This document shows, piece after piece, positions 22,822 through 37,441 of a DNA stretch of 64,000 nucleotides; within the stretch, counting starts at the first letter, position 1; the number at the start of each line of letters is the position of its first letter. A program made the translations under genes and the position numbers. The DNA is from Nemertoderma westbladi (lineage: Eukaryota; Xenacoelomorpha; Nemertodermatida; Nemertodermatidae): positions 62,001 to 126,000 of the forward strand of contig JAUCBJ010006677.1 of assembly GCA_032718475.1 (NCBI GenBank). Reading direction: 5' to 3'. The notes below the pieces were generated by a model. The model had not been told where the DNA came from. It was given only the letters and a program-made list of their open reading frames with translations, and made no database searches.

Positions 22822-22851
22822 CAATGCAGCTGCAATGCAGCATGCCGATCC

Positions 22852-22956
<105 letters not shown>

Positions 22957-24460
22957 ATCAATAAACAACCCAACATCCACCCCATCGGTAACGGAGAGGT
23001 TTTATATTGCCTCCTTGCAAATTGCCTCATTGTGGAGACTAAGGCTGACCTCATGCAGCAGTAGTGCAGGGTGGACCAGTTGTGAGCGGGCATGAAAGCG
23101 GAAATCAAAGCTACGGTACATGCCATGAATGCAGTATTTGAGGAGGATACCCAAGCAAAGCTTCTTGTGGATGCCAGAAATGCATTTAACTCGGTAAACA
23201 AGCTGATTGCATTGTGGAATTCTAGGATTTAGTGGCACTGGGCCTCCTTGTTCTTGTACAATACCTATAATGGCCATGCTGGCCTCTTCATACACGGCAG
23301 TAACGTTCTGCTGTCGAGAAGGTTGGACTCAAGAAGGAGATTCCATCGCCATGTTTGGGTTTGCCTGTGCATTGTGCAACCCTACTATTGGTCCGGAACT
23401 TATGTGAACTCAGATAACTGTCATTACCGACCATGGAATTCAACCCACTGGACTCGGACATTATCCCACTAACACCTCTACCACCACAAGTTCAGTTACT
23501 CGAGTTTAGCCGGCAGTCATCAGTCCTTGATTCCTCTAACTGCATCCCTCCAACACAACAATCCTGTTACTTTGAAGAGGAAATCTCTTCGAAGTAAGAG
23601 GATTGTGGTGTCTATCCAACCGAGTGATCACTCAAAGACATGCTAGGAACAAGTCACGATGAGATTGCTCCAATCCGGACTGCTCTCCTCCACAAGTTTG
23701 TTCCGGCTTGGATTTCCTGCCAGCAACACCAGTGAGGAATTGCTCCTACTCCCTGCTCGGAATGGGGAGTTGGTCTCCAGGATCCTTTGATCCTCCGAGA
23801 ACCTGCGAGAATTGTGTCAACCAAGGGAACTACCTTGGTCTTGGAGGCGATACAGGATGGTACACCACTCCAGGCTGCAGACCATGTGGCTGAACCAGGC
23901 TCTCAAGACATCCCGAGAGACGCTAGAGACAACATTTTCAGTGAAGCGTGATTCAGCAATAGCAGCTCTCCCAGCACCCTGATGGAGATCAGTAGAAAGA
24001 GCTGTAAACCATCAGACTGGCAGTTGATTGACATCACAGCCATCAATACTGGATCATACGACAACCTTTCACTCCGGTATGGCATTGTAGCTCCTGATTT
24101 TCCAGTCTGATGCGAGGGTTGTGGGGGCGAGTTCTCTATCTACCATGCCCTGAGCTGTAAGTCCGGATGTATGATAGTAAAGTGCCACGATGAGTTTCGG
24201 GAGGTGTTTGGCGATCTCCTTGCTTCCATAGTTGGGGCCTCCAGGTGGAGCGTGAGGTGACCCTATCCCGGGGTTACCTGGATAGTTTGGGTGCTGCGGT
24301 CGGGGGAGTGAGAGTGGATTTGGTTGCGCGGGGGTGTGGGCAAACAAACATATGGCGTCATTTCATGTTGCGATCATAAATGCTGATGCCACCACTTACA
24401 CCATCACCAACCGATCAACCGAGTCGCTTCTTGACGAACATTGCCGGTTCCAAAGCACAA
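22957..24460 (+). pseudogene. Ancient RT gene, C-terminal part (element C, after LINE A3)
   Basis: Continues after the insertion with EVLYCLLANCLIVETKADLMQ, then LLVDARNAFNSVN (RT motif A, catalytic Asp, about 23168-23205) and a REG.TQEGDSIAM motif B-like segment (about 23310-23350). NGELGLQDPLIL follows (about 23760-23790), then LSLRYG (about 24066) and CEGCGGEFSIYHALSC (about 24112-24160), a Cys/His motif characteristic of this RT class. A final FHVAIINADATTY segment ends near 24400. Many frameshifts and stops are present. The first 42 bp are the right copy of the target duplication. Confidence 0.65.
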
Positions 24461-24905
24461 CTAACACACTGGTTGTAAAGACAGGTGGATGTAATTTACT
24501 ACGCTTGTGGGTACCACAGATGGTGTTTGGTGTCCTGAGACCCACATCCCCATCAACCACACTGCGGAGGCCCCTCGGGGCCAAACTCCAGTCGATGAGG
24601 GAGCGAGGTTTTGCCAGTGTTCTGGACGCGATGCCGCCTTCAGTTTTCTTTGCTGCAGTCGAGTTCCCTGTGCCTTAGAGGAGGTCGCCGTTCATGGAGA
24701 GGGCTGGCTAGGTTAGGTAGGTCACCCCACAACAATTAACTTATTATTATTAATTAACAGTCTGGGCCTGGCATACGGGGTTACGTAGTGGTTTCTACAA
24801 CACTGTATAATAGTTATTCTTTGAGGCATAGTTGCCATTTCTGGCAGAGCACGGGAATAACGTTTCCTTTGAGTGATTAGTTAGCCTAAATATGATGTCC
24901 CCCTC
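24461..24905. other. Decayed tail of element C and spacer
   Basis: An open frame continues to 24678 but shows no recognisable domain beyond the element C remnant. The rest appears non-coding. Confidence 0.35.
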
Positions 24906-24909
24906 CATA

Positions 24910-25010
24910 GGGAAATCTTCATCCGATCTGGTCGCTCAGTAGACACACCCGGCTGGTGATAACCGGAAGATTGAAACTTAGGTACCGGGATCGAGCCCCA
25001 ATACGGTCGG
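24910..25010 (+). repeat. tRNA-Ile-like SINE or pseudo-tRNA fragment
   Basis: ggtcgctcagtagac resembles an A box, and gggatcgagcccc a B box and T arm. Between them ccggctggtgataaccgg can form an anticodon stem with loop triplet GAT, as in tRNA-Ile. The arms do not form a complete cloverleaf, so it is probably a tRNA-derived repeat. Confidence 0.4.
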
Positions 25011-25114
25011 TTGATATTTTTTGCTATTTTTGCTATCATATTGTCCTATTACATAATATTTACATAATATAATTAATTTACCGTCACTCACCCCACCACA
25101 ATTCATCCCTGAAA

Positions 25115-28100
25115 CACCGTGTCCCAAATATTCTTGCATCTAACACCGGGTCCCAAATATTCTTGCATCTAACACCGTGTCCCAAATATTCTTGCATCTA
25201 ACACCGTGTCCCAAATATTCTTGCATCTAACACCGTGTCCCAAATCTTCTTGCATTTAACACCGTGTCCCAAATATTCTTGCATTTAACACCGTGTCCCA
25301 AATATTCTTGCATCTAACACCGTGTCCCAAATATTCTTGCATTTAACACCGTGTCCCAAATATTCTTGCATTTAACACCGTGTCCCAAATATTCTTGCAT
25401 TTAACACCGTGTCCCAAATATTCTTGCATTTAACACCGTGTCCCAAATATTCTTGCATCTAACACCGTGTCCCAAATATTCTTGCATTTAACACCGTGTC
25501 CCAAATATTCTTGCATCTAACACCGTGTCCCAAATATTCTTGCATCTAACACCGTGTCCCAAATATTCTTGCATCTAACACCGTGTCCCAAATATTCTTG
25601 CATCTAACATCGTGTCCCAAATATTCTTGCATCTAACACCGTGTCCCAAATATTCTTGCATCTAACACCGTGTCCCAAATATTCTTGCATCTAACACCGT
25701 GTCCCAAATATTCTTGCATCTAACACCGTGTCCCAAATATTCTTGCATCTAACATCGTGTCCCAAATATTCTTGCATCTAACACCGTGTCCCAAATATTC
25801 TTGCATCTAACACCGTGTCCCAAATATTCTTGCATCTAACACCGTGTCCCAAATATTCTTGCATCTAACACCGTGTCCCAAATATTCTTGCATCTAACAC
25901 CGTGTCCCAAATATTCTTGCATCTAACACCGTGTCCCAAATATTCTTGCATCTAACACCGTGTCCCAAATATTCTTGCATCTAACACCGTGTCCCAAATA
26001 TTCTTGCATCTAACACCGTGTCCCAAATATTCTTGCATCTAACACCGTGTCCCAAATATTCTTGCATCTAACACCGTGTCCCAAATATTCTTGCATCTAA
26101 CACCGTGTCCCAAATATTCTTGCATCTAACACCGTGTCCCAAATATTCTTGCATCTAACACCGTGTCCCAAATATTCTTGCATCTAACACCGTGTCCCAA
26201 ATATTCTTGCATCTAACACCGTGTCCCAAATATTCTTGCATCTAACACCGTGTCCCAAATATTCTTGCATCTAACACCGTGTCCCAAATATTCTTGCATT
26301 TAACACCGTGTCCCAAATATTCTTGCATTTAACACCGTGTCCCAAATATTCTTGCATCTAACACCGTGTCCCAAATATTCTTGCATCTAACACCGTGTCC
26401 CAAATATTCTTGCATCTAACACCGTGTCCCAAATATTCTTGCATTTAACACCGTGTCCCAAATATTCTTGCATCTAACACCGTGTCCCAAATATTCTTGC
26501 ATTTAACACCGTGTCCCAAATATTCTTGCATTTAACACCGTGTCCCAAATATTCTTGCATCTAACACCGTGTCCCAAATATTCTTGCATCTAACACCGTG
26601 TCCCAAATATTCTTGCATCTAACACCGTGTCCCAAATATTCTTGCATCTAACACCGTGTCCCAAATATTCTTGCATTTAACACCGTGTCCCAAATATTCT
26701 TGCATTTAACACCGTGTCCCAAATATTCTTGCATCTAACACCGTGTCCCAAATATTCTTGCATCTAACACCGTGTCCCAAATATTCTTGCATCTAACACC
26801 GTGTCCCAAATATTCTTGCATCTAACACCGTGTCCCAAATATTCTTGCATCTAACACCGTGTCCCAAATATTCTTGCATCTAACACCGTGTCCCAAATAT
26901 TCTTGCATTTAACACCGTGTCCCAAATATTCTTGCATCTAACACCGTGTCCCAAATATTCTTGCATCTAACACCGTGTCCCAAATATTCTTGCATCTAAC
27001 ACCGTGTCCCAAATATTCTTGCATCTAACACCGTGTCCCAAATATTCTTGCATTTAACACCGTGTCCCAAATATTCTTGCATCTAACACCGTGTCCCAAA
27101 TATTCTTGCATCTAACACCGTGTCCCAAATATTCTTGCATTTAACACCGTGTCCCAAATATTCTTGCATCTAACACCGTGTCCCAAATATTCTTGCATCT
27201 AACACCGTGTCCCAAATATTCTTGCATCTAACACCGTGTCCCAAATATTCTTGCATCTAACACCGTGTCCCAAATATTCTTGCATCTAACACCGTGTCCC
27301 AAATATTCTTGCATCTAACACCGTGTCCCAAATATTCTTGCATCTAACACCGTGTCCCAAATATTCTTGCATCTAACACCGTGTCCCAAATATTCTTGCA
27401 TCTAACACCGTGTCCCAAATATTCTTGCATCTAACACCGTGTCCCAAATATTCTTGCATCTAACACCGTGTCCCAAATATTCTTGCATCTAACACCGTGT
27501 CCCAAATATTCTTGCATCTAACACCGTGTCCCAAATATTCTTGCATCTAACACCGTGTCCCAAATATTCTTGCATCTAACACCGTGTCCCAAATATTCTT
27601 GCATCTAACACCGTGTCCCAAATATTCTTGCATCTAACACCGTGTCCCAAATATTCTTGCATCTAACACCGTGTCCCAAATATTCTTGCATCTAACACCG
27701 TGTCCCAAATATTCTTGCATCTAACACCGTGTCCCAAATATTCTTGCATCTAACACCGTGTCCCAAATATTCTTGCATCTAACACCGTGTCCCAAATATT
27801 CTTGCATCTAACACCGTGTCCCAAATATTCTTGCATCTAACACCGTGTCCCAAATATTCTTGCATCTAACACCGTGTCCCAAATATTCTTGCATCTAACA
27901 CCGTGTCCCAAATATTCTTGCATCTAACACCGTGTCCCAAATATTCTTGCATCTAACACCGTGTCCCAAATATTCTTGCATCTAACACCGTGTCCCAAAT
28001 ATTCTTGCATCTAACACCGTGTCCCAAATATTCTTGCATCTAACACCGTGTCCCAAATATTCTTGCATCTAACACCGTGTCCCAAATATTCTTGCATCTA

Positions 28101-31100
28101 ACACCGTGTCCCAAATATTCTTGCATCTAACACCGTGTCCCAAATATTCTTGCATCTAACACCGTGTCCCAAATATTCTTGCATCTAACACCGTGTCCCA
28201 AATATTCTTGCATCTAACACCGTGTCCCAAATATTCTTGCATCTAACACCGTGTCCCAAATATTCTTGCATCTAACACCGTGTCCCAAATATTCTTGCAT
28301 CTAACACCGTGTCCCAAATATTCTTGCATCTAACACCGTGTCCCAAATATTCTTGCATCTAACACCGTGTCCCAAATATTCTTGCATCTAACACCGTGTC
28401 CCAAATATTCTTGCATCTAACACCGTGTCCCAAATATTCTTGCATCTAACACCGTGTCCCAAATATTCTTGCATCTAACACCGTGTCCCAAATATTCTTG
28501 CATCTAACACCGTGTCCCAAATATTCTTGCATCTAACACCGTGTCCCAAATATTCTTGCATCTAACACCGTGTCCCAAATATTCTTGCATCTAACACCGT
28601 GTCCCAAATATTCTTGCATCTAACACCGTGTCCCAAATATTCTTGCATCTAACACCGTGTCCCAAATATTCTTGCATCTAACACCGTGTCCCAAATATTC
28701 TTGCATCTAACACCGTGTCCCAAATATTCTTGCATCTAACACCGTGTCCCAAATATTCTTGCATCTAACACCGTGTCCCAAATATTCTTGCATCTAACAC
28801 CGTGTCCCAAATATTCTTGCATCTAACACCGTGTCCCAAATATTCTTGCATCTAACACCGTGTCCCAAATATTCTTGCATCTAACACCGTGTCCCAAATA
28901 TTCTTGCATCTAACACCGTGTCCCAAATATTCTTGCATCTAACACCGTGTCCCAAATATTCTTGCATCTAACACCGTGTCCCAAATATTCTTGCATCTAA
29001 CACCGTGTCCCAAATATTCTTGCATCTAACACCGTGTCCCAAATATTCTTGCATCTAACACCGTGTCCCAAATATTCTTGCATCTAACACCGTGTCCCAA
29101 ATATTCTTGCATCTAACACCGTGTCCCAAATATTCTTGCATCTAACACCGTGTCCCAAATATTCTTGCATCTAACACCGTGTCCCAAATATTCTTGCATC
29201 TAACACCGTGTCCCAAATATTCTTGCATCTAACACCGTGTCCCAAATATTCTTGCATCTAACACCGTGTCCCAAATATTCTTGCATCTAACACCGTGTCC
29301 CAAATATTCTTGCATCTAACACCGTGTCCCAAATATTCTTGCATCTAACACCGTGTCCCAAATATTCTTGCATCTAACACCGTGTCCCAAATATTCTTGC
29401 ATCTAACACCGTGTCCCAAATATTCTTGCATCTAACACCGTGTCCCAAATATTCTTGCATCTAACACCGTGTCCCAAATATTCTTGCATCTAACACCGTG
29501 TCCCAAATATTCTTGCATCTAACACCGTGTCCCAAATATTCTTGCATCTAACACCGTGTCCCAAATATTCTTGCATCTAACACCGTGTCCCAAATATTCT
29601 TGCATCTAACACCGTGTCCCAAATATTCTTGCATCTAACACCGTGTCCCAAATATTCTTGCATCTAACACCGTGTCCCAAATATTCTTGCATCTAACACC
29701 GTGTCCCAAATATTCTTGCATCTAACACCGTGTCCCAAATATTCTTGCATCTAACACCGTGTCCCAAATATTCTTGCATCTAACACCGTGTCCCAAATAT
29801 TCTTGCATCTAACACCGTGTCCCAAATATTCTTGCATCTAACACCGTGTCCCAAATATTCTTGCATCTAACACCGTGTCCCAAATATTCTTGCATCTAAC
29901 ACCGTGTCCCAAATATTCTTGCATCTAACACCGTGTCCCAAATATTCTTGCATCTAACACCGTGTCCCAAATATTCTTGCATCTAACACCGTGTCCCAAA
30001 TATTCTTGCATCTAACACCGTGTCCCAAATATTCTTGCATCTAACACCGTGTCCCAAATATTCTTGCATCTAACACCGTGTCCCAAATATTCTTGCATCT
30101 AACACCGTGTCCCAAATATTCTTGCATCTAACACCGTGTCCCAAATATTCTTGCATCTAACACCGTGTCCCAAATATTCTTGCATCTAACACCGTGTCCC
30201 AAATATTCTTGCATCTAACACCGTGTCCCAAATATTCTTGCATCTAACACCGTGTCCCAAATATTCTTGCATCTAACACCGTGTCCCAAATATTCTTGCA
30301 TCTAACACCGTGTCCCAAATATTCTTGCATCTAACACCGTGTCCCAAATATTCTTGCATCTAACACCGTGTCCCAAATATTCTTGCATCTAACACCGTGT
30401 CCCAAATATTCTTGCATCTAACACCGTGTCCCAAATATTCTTGCATCTAACATCGTGTCCCAAATATTCTTGCATCTAACACCGTGTCCCAAATATTCTT
30501 GCATCTAACACCGTGTCCCAAATATTCTTGCATCTAACACCGTGTCCCAAATATTCTTGCATCTAACATCGTGTCCCAAATATTCTTGCATCTAACACCG
30601 TGTCCCAAATATTCTTGCATCTAACACCGTGTCCCAAATATTCTTGCATCTAACACCGTGTCCCAAATATTCTTGCATCTAACACCGTGTCCCAAATATT
30701 CTTGCATCTAACACCGTGTCCCAAATATTCTTGCATCTAACACCGTGTCCCAAATATTCTTGCATCTAACACCGTGTCCCAAATATTCTTGCATCTAACA
30801 CCGTGTCCCAAATATTCTTGCATCTAACACCGTGTCCCAAATATTCTTGCATCTAACACCGTGTCCCAAATCTTCTTGCATTTAACACCGTGTCCCAAAT
30901 ATTCTTGCATTTAACACCGTGTCCCAAATATTCTTGCATCTAACACCGTGTCCCAAATATTCTTGCATTTAACACCGTGTCCCAAATATTCTTGCATTTA
31001 ACACCGTGTCCCAAATATTCTTGCATTTAACACCGTGTCCCAAATATTCTTGCATTTAACACCGTGTCCCAAATATTCTTGCATCTAACACCGTGTCCCA

Positions 31101-32690
31101 AATATTCTTGCATTTAACACCGTGTCCCAAATATTCTTGCATCTAACACCGTGTCCCAAATATTCTTGCATCTAACACCGTGTCCCAAATATTCTTGCAT
31201 CTAACACCGTGTCCCAAATATTCTTGCATCTAACATCGTGTCCCAAATATTCTTGCATCTAACACCGTGTCCCAAATATTCTTGCATCTAACACCGTGTC
31301 CCAAATATTCTTGCATCTAACACCGTGTCCCAAATATTCTTGCATCTAACACCGTGTCCCAAATATTCTTGCATCTAACATCGTGTCCCAAATATTCTTG
31401 CATCTAACACCGTGTCCCAAATATTCTTGCATCTAACACCGTGTCCCAAATATTCTTGCATCTAACACCGTGTCCCAAATATTCTTGCATCTAACACCGT
31501 GTCCCAAATATTCTTGCATCTAACACCGTGTCCCAAATATTCTTGCATCTAACACCGTGTCCCAAATATTCTTGCATCTAACACCGTGTCCCAAATATTC
31601 TTGCATCTAACACCGTGTCCCAAATATTCTTGCATCTAACACCGTGTCCCAAATATTCTTGCATCTAACACCGTGTCCCAAATATTCTTGCATCTAACAC
31701 CGTGTCCCAAATATTCTTTCATCTAACACCGTGTCCCAAATATTCTTGCATCTAACACCGTGTCCCAAATATTCTTGCATCTAACACCGTGTCCCAAATA
31801 TTCTTGCATTTAACACCGTGTCCCAAATATTCTTGCATTTAACACCGTGTCCCAAATATTCTTGCATTTAACACCGTGTCCCAAATATTCTTGCATTTAA
31901 CACCGTGTCCCAAATATTCTTGCATCTAACACCGTGTCCCAAATATTCTTGCATCTAACACCGTGTCCCAAATATTCTTGCATCTAACACCGTGTCCCAA
32001 ATATTCTTGCATCTAACATCGTGTCCCAAATATTCTTGCATCTAACACCGTGTCCCAAATATTCTTGCATCTAACACCGTGTCCCAAATATTCTTGCATC
32101 TAACACCGTGTCCCAAATATTCTTGCATCTAACATCGTGTCCCAAATATTCTTGCATCTAACACCGTGTCCCAAATATTCTTGCATCTAACACCGTGTCC
32201 CAAATATTCTTGCATCTAACATCGTGTCCCAAATATTATTGCATCTAACACCGTGTCCCAAATATTCTTGCATCTAACACCGTGTCCCAAATATTCTTGC
32301 ATCTAACACCGTGTCAAAATATTCTTGCATCTAACACCGTGTCCCAAATATTCTTGCATCTAACATCGTGTCCCAAATATTCTTGCATCTAACACCGTGT
32401 CCCAAATATTCTTGCATCTAACATCGTGTCCCAAATATTCTTGCATCTAACACCGTGTCCCAAATATTCTTGCATCTAACATCGTGTCCCAAATATTCTT
32501 GCATCTAACACCGTGTCCCAAATATTCTTGCATCTAACACCGTGTCCCAAATATTCTTGCATCTAACACCGTGTCCCAAATATTATTGCATCTAACACCG
32601 TGTCCCAAATATTCTTGCATCTAACACCGTGTCCCAAATATTCTTGCATCTAACACCGTGTCCCAAATATTCTTGCATCTAACATCGTGT
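25115..32690. repeat. 29-bp satellite array, about 261 copies
   Basis: The unit is caccgtgtcccaaatattct plus tgcatctaa, with a constant 29-bp spacing. Two sites vary: gcatcta/gcattta and caccg/catcg. The interior is almost perfectly uniform. Variants concentrate near both ends. One 194-unit offset reproduces the same variant pattern at both ends. No coding potential. Confidence 0.97.
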
Positions 32691-33224
32691 AATTTATTCT
32701 CTTGCCCCTCTTGTTAAAGGGGAATATTTATAATAATATTTTCTATGTATATATTATATATATAATATACAATATTATATATATAATAAAAAACACATAA
32801 TATGTATATACTATATATTATATATATAATATTATAATATGGTGGTAATGTTGTTGGTATATGGTATGGTGGCATATTGTTAGGGTGTAATCAAATTTTG
32901 ATTGTATCATTCATAAATGAAACAATATCACATATTATTGTACAATAAAAGCAAATAGACACAAAATAATAATATATTAAGTTTGCGGTGCGAATTCACA
33001 ATCATTGGTTTAGTCAAGTTTGGGGTAAATCCTGTAACAATTGTGTGTTTAAAACATGGCAGCTTCAGATAAACACCTCGGTAGCACGATTTATGAGAAA
33101 TGCTCAAAGTTGTAGGGGCGACACCCTCCTAAATATTGTTCAGCAGGGTCTAATGATTATTAAACCGATGAAACATATTATGGGAATAAAAAATCACGGT
33201 TCACTGCCGGTGTAACAGCTAAGC
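32691..33224. other. AT-rich region with (TA)n palindromes
   Basis: 32730-32840 is dominated by tatata/atatat runs able to form hairpins. A 75-codon frame at 32988-33215 has no recognisable domain and is probably chance. Confidence 0.5.
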
Positions 33225-33619
33225 TAACTCCTCCCCCTCAAAATATGACTCCCCAGTTTTCTCAGCCTTGGCTGAGAACACTCCCCAGTTTATTTCTTAA
33301 TAAACGGAAAGGAGCAGGTTACAGTTGCGGGCTTTTCTAACCGAAACAATAAACGATATCTTAATAACATAGGTTACAGTTTTATTTTTGTAATATACGA
33401 AAATAACACAGGTACGGATATCAATTATAACTCAATTAGGGGAATCATCTCAGTCTAAGGCTGAGCGCGTGGTATCGGTCGCAAGAGATAACAGTCGCAG
33501 TCATGAGATACCTGGTGAGCTGAGATAACTGGGGAGTGTTCTCAGCCTAGGCTGAGATAACTGGGGAGTGTTCTCAGCCTAGGCTGAGATGACTAGGGAG
33601 TCATTTCAAGAGGGAGTTA
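33225..33619. mobile_element. MITE-like element with terminal inverted repeats
   Basis: The left end starts TAACTCCTCCCCCTC (33225) and the right end, read inward, starts TAACTCCCTCTTG (33619). Both continue into aaat.tgactcccc.agt and the palindrome ctcagcctaggctgag (ctcagccttggctgag on the left). The right end holds a duplicated 32-bp unit gagataactggggagtgttc plus tcagcctaggct. The TA at both ends would fit a TA target site as in Tc1/mariner-derived MITEs. No coding sequence. Confidence 0.65.
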
Positions 33620-33917
33620 TCCTATCCTTGTACACCGGACTATGATAATGGTGCGAAAAGAATCGTATTTAATTAAAAATTAATTAATTAGGGATAAGTT
33701 TTTTTGAGTTATGAATATTGTGTGGAATGAATAATTATTTTCGGGGTGAGTAATTATTTATGGTGTAGAGATAATGTTTAAATTAAGAGCAGTAAATTGT
33801 TGCAGCAGAAAATATATTTGGTGCTAAATGAATTACTTGCGAATCAAATCATCCAATTTGAGGTGACAATATATTATTGGAGATTATTAATTTATTGATT
33901 TATTATTTTATATTCAG
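33620..33917. other. Non-coding stretch ending in a 3' splice site
   Basis: AT-rich DNA ending in the T-rich tract and tattcag that precede the exon at 33918. Confidence 0.45.
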
Positions 33918-34106
33918 CCGGAAATAGATTTAATAGAAAAAACATCATCAGAAGTGGCAGGGAATGACGGGGACTTATCAACATGCTTCAAGGTGCTTGT
34001 TGCACCTTCTCCTCCAGCCGCCTTCTGGTATGTTGAATTTGGAGGAGACACTTTCAATGTGGTCAGGACTGAGGTATATGTTACCAATAACATTTTGGGA
34101 ATAGAG
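33918..34106 (+). CDS. Candidate exon 2: first half of an F-type-lectin/discoidin-like domain
   Basis: 63 codons without a stop, flanked by acceptor ttatattcag|CC and donor gag|gtaaga, both in phase 0. The peptide has the core of a galactose-binding-like beta-sandwich of the F-type lectin (FTP) kind: AGNDGDLSTCF, then a spacer, FWYVEFGG, then VVRTEVYVTNN. In this family the corresponding signatures are xDGxxxTCF, W-W-x-V-D-L-G and V-x-V-x-N. It lacks the RGD-type motif used for fucose binding in classical F-type lectins, so sugar binding cannot be assumed. It fits in frame between the Thr-rich exon (9967-10548) and the terminal exon (49583-49804). Confidence 0.6.
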
Positions 34107-34187
34107 GTAAGATGTTAAGGTTTATACAAATCTGTTAATAAATTACAAATTACCTAACTAACCGACGGCAGTCAGACAGCCCTATTG

Positions 34188-34910
34188 TGTTTGTTTATAC
34201 TACTACAGTACTACTAGGTCGAGCGAACTCAGACAGTGGAAATGAGATCCTTCCAGGCTTCCAGATTCTCCATAGTTGTCGCAATTTAGTTTCTCCCAAG
34301 TTCAGTATCCCTTTCAAGTTGATCTATATATGTTTTGGCCGGTCGTCCACGACTACGCTTTCCATGAGTTGGTTGCCAGAAAAGTAGATCTGGTATGACC
34401 TTGTCTTTACTTCGCCAGCAATGCCCACTGAATCGTAATCTACTAATAATAATAATACAGGTGGTATTGTACCATAAAGCTCGGCGTTTGTCATGTGTTG
34501 TCTCCAGCTGATGTTTAGGGCTGCCCTTAATAGTCTTGTGTAGCAACCATCAATTCGTTGTTCAAGTGATTTAGTCAGTGTCCAGGTCTCACCCCCGTAT
34601 AAAAATACACTTTCCACTGTGGCTCGAAAGAACTTAGTCTTCAGGTGCCTGGAGAGATCTGATTTCCAGATGGTATCCATTTTTGATAGAGCTACCCAAG
34701 CCTTTGCTTTCCTAACTTCTATTTCCTTTTTGCTACTCTCTATCCGTGATCCAAGGTACTGTCAAGTCGTCAACCTTCCTTAGTTGATTATTATCAATGG
34801 TTGTCAAGTTCCCATCAACATTAAAGGTCATGAATTCGGTCTTTGTAGCATTTATATGCAATCCAACCTCCTTAGCATGTCATCCGCAAAGTCGGTGACT
34901 GTTGCAGACT
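34188..34910 (-). pseudogene. LINE family D, copy D1 (3' fragment, reverse)
   Basis: Read from about 34910 downward it matches D2. A FADD box (near 34892) is followed at once by a deletion of about 75 bp. Then come GLHINATKTEFMTFN, the WIESSKKEIEVRKAKAW segment (with a small disruption), and MDTIWKSDLSRHLKTKFFRATVESVF. An interruption by an ATT-rich insert follows near 34445. SGHCWRSKDKVIPDLLFWQP and the family end with a short TAG tail (about 34195-34215) complete it. Inactive. Confidence 0.85.
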
Positions 34911-35388
34911 GAGACATTCCAGCACTGTCCCAACTGTTCAGATTGATTGAAATAAATGTCTTAATCTTTCAGATTTAATTAAAAAGGGCTAACATCTTAC
35001 ATATGTTTAATTCACAACACCAATAACAGTATAACCAATGATATTGAATTGAATGCACTAAAACTGCTAGAATACGGTACAGGAATAAAGACTGAAAAAA
35101 CAGGACAACAATCTGACAATAGCCATATATCAAATTGTCACCACTACCAAACTGCTATCGGTACCAACACATTTTATTTAATTACAAGGCCACTTAGGTC
35201 CACAACACTCCCCTGTTAAACATATGTAATTATCAACATAATGAATTACCAGCATTTACAGAAAGTTCATATAACTATATTTTTTACTTGCTAAGAATCT
35301 TTCAGTTTAAAAATAACTTAGTATAATCAATATTTACAATATGTACAATAAGAATCTTAGCATGTGATTTTTTTCTCGTTATATATAA
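34911..35388. other. Non-coding stretch before the (ACT)n tract
   Basis: AT-rich, no recognised gene or repeat. Confidence 0.4.
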
Positions 35389-37054
<1,666 letters not shown>

Positions 37055-37199
37055 TATAATAGCGCCAAATTTACAGCATAGAGAAGTACGCTAAGGCGCA
37101 TTAAGTTAAGATAGTGACGCATTTGTTGTGAGGCTACTCGTTTAAACGTATTTGGAGGGGGATGTTGTAGATATAGTAGTGGCCATTTCATCAAGCTTA

Positions 37200-37300
37200 T
37201 GTCTGATAATTTGTATTTTTGCTCATATCTCAGCTATTTCCCAACCAAATTCAAATGTTTTTACATATTTGAAATCCTTGCATGGCCAGCTTTCCACCAG
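37200..37300. repeat. MITE-related fragment
   Basis: The segment tcatatctcagctatttccc followed by aaccaaattcaaatg and acatatttgaa resembles 45486-45545 inside the MITE at 45397-45817, suggesting a remnant of the same family. Confidence 0.4.
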
Positions 37301-37441
37301 TACCAACAAATCACTATAAAGTATTTATAAAGTATTTATAATTTATTATTCCACCTACTGCCCTAACTGTCTGACAGTTGTTATAACTGCCACAAAACTA
37401 CTATAATTTTGAAGGATTCTTAGAAGTTCTAAAAGCTAAAC

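Noticed and set aside
24910-25010. Functional tRNA-Ile gene
   Set aside because: Anticodon-like GAT hairpin and boxes are present but no complete acceptor stem. More likely a SINE head.
25115-32690. CRISPR-like regular array of 29-bp units
   Set aside because: Units are directly adjacent with no spacers, and the context is eukaryotic satellite DNA.
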